48,757 nt of DNA, from positions 1 to 48,757 of the forward strand of contig NZ_FNJU01000021.1 in the NCBI RefSeq assembly GCF_900104555.1, given 5' to 3'. A program made the translations under genes and the position numbers. The stretch comes from Litchfieldia salsa (GTDB lineage: Bacteria; Bacillota; Bacilli; Bacillales; Bacillaceae_L). A model generated the notes under the pieces. It made no database searches and was not told where the DNA came from. It was given only the letters and a program-made list of their open reading frames with translations. How positions within the stretch are numbered: the first letter of the stretch is position 1; the number at the start of each line of letters is the position of its first letter. Positions 46,621 through 48,757 of the stretch are shown here, one piece after another.

Positions 46621-47061
46621 TTAACGAATAAATGCCATTTCTTTTTTATCAAGAGCATCTTTTAACCATCGAGGGTGCATTTTCAATAAATCATGAGGTA
46701 GGGTTTCTTGTCCAAAAAATTTAATCTCAAGTGATTCATCTGAATTACATCTAAGTTCTCCTCCTGTAATTTCAGCTAAAAAACAAGTTGTTATGAAATG
46801 TACTACTTTACCATTTGGATAAACAAACACTTGTGAATTAGGGTCAGAATAAACACCTATTAGCTTTTTAATTCTTATATCTAAGTTTGTTTCCTCTTTT
46901 ACTTCCCTAATAGCTGCTTCAGAAACTGTTTCTCCTATTTCTACATGTCCCGAAGGAATCCCCCATAATTCTACATCTGCTCTTTTCTGTAATAAAACTT
47001 GGTTCTTCTCATTCAAAATTACTACAGCAACACCAGCTTTTAATTCATCAATTTTCTCCAT
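46621..47061 (-). CDS. Nudix hydrolase, 146 aa
   Basis: Nudix box G-H-V-E-I-G-E-T, then R-E-V-K-E-E-T-N (about residues 38-60) fits G-x5-E-x7-R-E-U-x-E-E. Such enzymes hydrolyse nucleoside diphosphate derivatives; the substrate is unknown. The ATG at 47061 follows GGAGG by eight bases; the frame open to 47121 lies within the terminator hairpin and is not coding. The leader carries a ykkC-type riboswitch plus terminator. This makes the cassette a self-contained regulated unit. Confidence 0.9.
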   Translation of the reverse strand: MEKIDELKAGVAVVILNEKNQVLLQKRADVELWGIPSGHVEIGETVSEAAIREVKEETNLDIRIKKLIGVYSDPNSQVFVYPNGKVVHFITTCFLAEITGGELRCNSDESLEIKFFGQETLPHDLLKMHPRWLKDALDKKEMAFIR

Positions 47062-47083
47062 ACAATAAACCTCCTTACAAAAT

Positions 47084-47152
47084 AAAAAAGGTCCGAGGGG
47101 AAGGATTTCAACGCATAACAAATACGCTGAACCTTTCCCCTCGGACCTTTTA
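47084..47152 (-). terminator. Riboswitch-controlled terminator of the Nudix gene
   Basis: AAAGGTCCGAGGGGAA with its complement forms a stem of about 17 bp enclosing a nested CAGCGTA/TATGCGTTG hairpin, followed on the minus strand by TTTTTT. Its 5' strand starts at the 3' edge of the aptamer, as expected of an attenuator. Confidence 0.82.
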
Positions 47153-47229
47153 TGTCAATAGGTGCCTTTTACTTTTGTAAAAGATGTAGCCCTCGGTCAC
47201 AGACCTATAATAGCGGAACCCTAGCTACA
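47135..47229 (-). ncRNA. ykkC-class riboswitch, probable nucleoside-diphosphate (2c) subtype
   Basis: On the minus strand the leader reads TGTAGC-TAGGGTTCCGC, later GTGACCGAGG-GCTACA: P1 is closed by TGTAGC/GCTACA (47224-47229 with 47185-47190), and the conserved CTAGGGTTCCG and ACCGAG internal-loop elements of ykkC RNAs are in place, followed by an ATAAAAGG-type 3' element. Among ykkC variants, subtype 2c senses nucleoside diphosphates and is associated with Nudix genes, which fits this context. Subtype is inferred from context only. Confidence 0.72.
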
Positions 47230-47304
47230 ATTTTCCAGTTCATAAAACGAAAATTATTATTTTTTACATTTCATATTTTATAATAAATCATAAAATAATT
47301 AAAG

Positions 47305-47341
47305 GCGTTCTTTCACTAAACTGCCCTTTACTTTAAGAAAG
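47305..47341 (-). repeat. attC-like core without hairpin
   Basis: CGTTCTTTCACTAAACTG joined to CCCTTTACTTTAAGAAAG (plus strand), no stem. It bounds the 47356-48042 cassette. Confidence 0.65.
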
Positions 47342-47355
47342 AGATACGGAAACAC

Positions 47356-48042
47356 CTAAATTTGTGTGATTATATACACCAATGGGTTTGATTTATCTTC
47401 AGTCCCGAAAAAGAATAATTTATTGCCTAGGAATAACTCATAATAACTTTCCTCAGAAGGAATAGGGTCTCCATTTAGTCCTAGAGTCATTTGTGGTAAA
47501 GCATTTGGTAATATTTCAAACTGATAATTTTCTAACATTTGAAGAAGGAAGAACATAGGAACTTCATCATACATTGATGGAGATTCGTCATCTAGCAGCC
47601 AGTTTGGATTTCCCCCCAATTTATCTAAACTAATATTTAAATTCTTAGTAGCCTTAAGGCTAATTGGTTTGTACTTGATCTTCTCTGTATATTTCTTGGT
47701 AACAGCTTCTTTAGTTTTAAAAACTAAAATCTTAAAATTCCGTTGATAATTATGTAGATAACCCTTAGGTAATTTTATATTAGATAATATCCCGTCTGGC
47801 ATTTCTGGAATTAAATATTCTTCACTTACACAGGTAGTACAAGCAAAGATAGCCATTGATAAGCCTTCCCATTGGTGATTGGTAGGAATTGCAATTTGAA
47901 AGAAAAATGTGAGTTGAGAACCACAAAGTTGGCAATCAGGAATACAAATATCACGAGGTAAACTAGGTTTACCCCCAATAAATGAAAGGTAATTTCCTTC
48001 CTTCACATTTTCATCTATCTTCAATAAATAACAATCTCCCAT
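47356..48042 (-). CDS. DUF1963-like protein, 228 aa
   Basis: Soluble protein resembling YwqG/DUF1963: G-G-K-P-S-L-P near residue 23, C-x-x-C pairs (C-Q-L-C at about 38, C-T-T-C at about 68), L-T-F-F-F-Q-I and a later L-G-G-N-P-N-W-L-L-D. Cysteine pairs suggest a zinc site. It has the same general type as 15524-16201. The ATG follows GGGGAATTAGAA. Function unknown. Confidence 0.7.
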   Translation of the reverse strand: MGDCYLLKIDENVKEGNYLSFIGGKPSLPRDICIPDCQLCGSQLTFFFQIAIPTNHQWEGLSMAIFACTTCVSEEYLIPEMPDGILSNIKLPKGYLHNYQRNFKILVFKTKEAVTKKYTEKIKYKPISLKATKNLNISLDKLGGNPNWLLDDESPSMYDEVPMFFLLQMLENYQFEILPNALPQMTLGLNGDPIPSEESYYELFLGNKLFFFGTEDKSNPLVYIITQI

Positions 48043-48110
48043 TTCTAATTCCCCTTAATTTATATTCGATTCTTTTATTATTTTAAGCCATGAAGATTAA
48101 GTCAGTAAAA

Positions 48111-48212
48111 TCCTTTGTTATTAAGCTATACTTCCTCTTTAGCTTAATAAGGATTTCAACAAAAAGGTGCCTTAATCCTTCTTGGATCAAATCTCCCGTT
48201 ACTTCAATAAAG
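48111..48212 (-). repeat. attC-like cassette site, full
   Basis: Box CTTTAGCTTAATAAGG, stem GGTGCCTTAATCC/GGATCAAATCTCC, inner box CCCGTTACTTCAATAAAG. The central 55 bases are almost identical to 19271-19366 in array 2. Confidence 0.8.
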
Positions 48213-48214
48213 TC

Positions 48215-48703
48215 TTATGACTGGTTATAAGACTTTAGGCCTTTCCAACCTTTAAAAGTGTTTCTGAAATTACTCGATAAATCATTACCTTTACTTAGGA
48301 GTAAGACTAAAGATGAATCCCACAATACCAATTCAGCCACCGCTAATGGATGTTGAATCACTGGGTTTTCCACCCAAAAATTAGGATTGCCATCAGCATA
48401 TGGTTCATCTTGAATAGTATCCAAATCAACAATTTCATTTTTTTCTATTGCAGAAAATACTCCCCAGATAAAATAAACTTCTTTCATATTTGCAAGTTTG
48501 TTAAGGTTTTCTCCTGTTATTAAATAATTATTGCGACAGTGACTACTATCGTCATAAATACGATAATCCATAAAGTAATCGAGGTAGTTATCAGGATAAG
48601 ACCAGTCTAAATCGGTTAGCAGCCAATTATATTCTTTTTCAAGACCATTAAAGGAATTCAAAATTTCTTTTAACTCTAAAAAGTCCTCTAAAATAGTGTT
48701 CAT
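48215..48703 (-). CDS. Hypothetical protein, 162 aa
   Basis: Soluble acidic protein, not recognised. The C-terminal half (N-P-N-F-W-V-E-N-P, then I-Q-H-P-L-A-V-A-E-L-V-L-W-D-S-S) is distinctive and recalls immunity-type proteins. The ATG at 48703 follows GAGGTG; the frame open to 48718 lies upstream of that site. The first 97 codons recur at 1-291. Single-gene cassette. Confidence 0.72.
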   Translation of the reverse strand: MNTILEDFLELKEILNSFNGLEKEYNWLLTDLDWSYPDNYLDYFMDYRIYDDSSHCRNNYLITGENLNKLANMKEVYFIWGVFSAIEKNEIVDLDTIQDEPYADGNPNFWVENPVIQHPLAVAELVLWDSSLVLLLSKGNDLSSNFRNTFKGWKGLKSYNQS

Positions 48704-48757
48704 TACCTTGCACCTCAATTTATATTTACCTTTATAATAACATTTCGTTCTTAAATT
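48413..48757. repeat. Terminal direct repeat, copy 2
   Basis: Matches 1-345 with one mismatch at 48747. It spans the 5' part of the last gene, its ribosome site, its leader with extended -10, and the start of the next recombination arm. Confidence 0.95.

Larger units (their letters stand above)
40809..48757 (-). mobile_element. Cassette array 3, no recombinase of its own
   Basis: Cassettes with the same elements and orientation as arrays 1 and 2 but without an adjacent recombinase, comparable to the CALIN clusters known for integrons. If the window ends join (see the terminal repeat), this array is continuous with array 1 and would share its recombinase. Confidence 0.68.

Noticed and set aside
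47062-47121. Extended N-terminus of the Nudix protein
   Set aside because: The upstream codons lie in the terminator stem of the riboswitch and there is no ribosome site before them.
47084-47229. T-box leader or simple attenuator for the Nudix gene
   Set aside because: No T-box sequence (TGGNACCGCG) is present; the upstream part matches ykkC-type conserved elements instead.
335-48757. The repeated elements as a CRISPR array or as ordinary REP/MITE-type dispersed repeats
   Set aside because: Spacing is gene-sized and irregular, the elements diverge in sequence while keeping the stem, sit always 3' of genes in one orientation, and occur with a linked recombinase. CRISPR repeats would be identical and short-spaced; MITEs would have terminal repeats and mixed orientation.
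1-48757. Plasmid
   Set aside because: No replication initiator, partition or transfer gene was found; the terminal overlap alone is not sufficient.
1-48757. tRNA or rRNA genes as integration targets
   Set aside because: No cloverleaf with a conserved T-arm (GTTCGAATC-type) or rRNA sequence was recognised on reading either strand.

Overview
The window looks like chromosome from a low-GC Bacillota, most likely a Bacillaceae. The base composition is AT-rich. Starts follow strong GGAGG-type ribosome sites with frequent TTG/GTG initiation. MntR with a manganese ABC transporter, an AzoR azoreductase, ECF sigma/anti-sigma pairs and a WapA-like RHS toxin are typical of that group. No tRNA, rRNA, CRISPR or replication gene was seen.

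The dominant structure is an integron-like gene-cassette system. About 45 small genes, nearly all on the minus strand, are each followed at the 3' end by a related element of about 75-85 bp. Read in gene direction, an element has an inner box (consensus TTATTNAACTAACGGG), a variable stem-loop (often GCGATTGCTG against CAGCAGTCGC), a second copy of the box, and a terminal arm (consensus GATAGTTTAAGAAG) that is roughly the reverse complement of the inner box. Two near-identical Xer-type tyrosine recombinase genes are transcribed divergently from arrays of these cassettes: 13866-14747 is intact and 20664-21503 carries an amber stop. A hairpin-less core site lies between each recombinase and its array, which is the classical intI-attI-cassettes layout. 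The recombinase lacks the extra domain of true IntI, so I regard this as a distinct system. Array 1 is about 0.3-13.6 kb, array 2 about 14.8-20.5 kb, and a third stretch without its own recombinase runs about 40.8-48.8 kb, with a few further cassettes at 34.2-36.2 kb.

Many cassette products are recognisable as, or resemble, immunity proteins against polymorphic toxins: barstar, Imm11-like, DUF2314-DUF2185/Imm33, SUKH, CPCC, DUF2750 and DUF4926 proteins. Others are small lipoproteins, small membrane proteins, a Nudix hydrolase under a ykkC-type riboswitch, an RlaP-type nucleotidyltransferase, and three ECF sigma/anti-sigma modules with autoregulatory-type promoters.

The non-cassette parts are as follows. 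At 21.6-23.8 kb there is a decayed patch of higher GC with a kinase and an AraC gene. At 24.0-33.4 kb there is an RHS toxin (2383 aa, GIY-YIG tip) with an LRR immunity gene, a displaced toxin tip with its own immunity gene, and a c-di-GMP-I riboswitch in the RHS leader. At 36.3-40.7 kb lie the mntBCA operon, mntR, an IS3-type remnant and azoR. The first 345 bases repeat at the end of the window (48413-48757, one mismatch), so the sequence is either a circular assembly or is bounded by two copies of one cassette. Several genes carry single-base frameshifts, many in homopolymers, so some may be sequencing errors.
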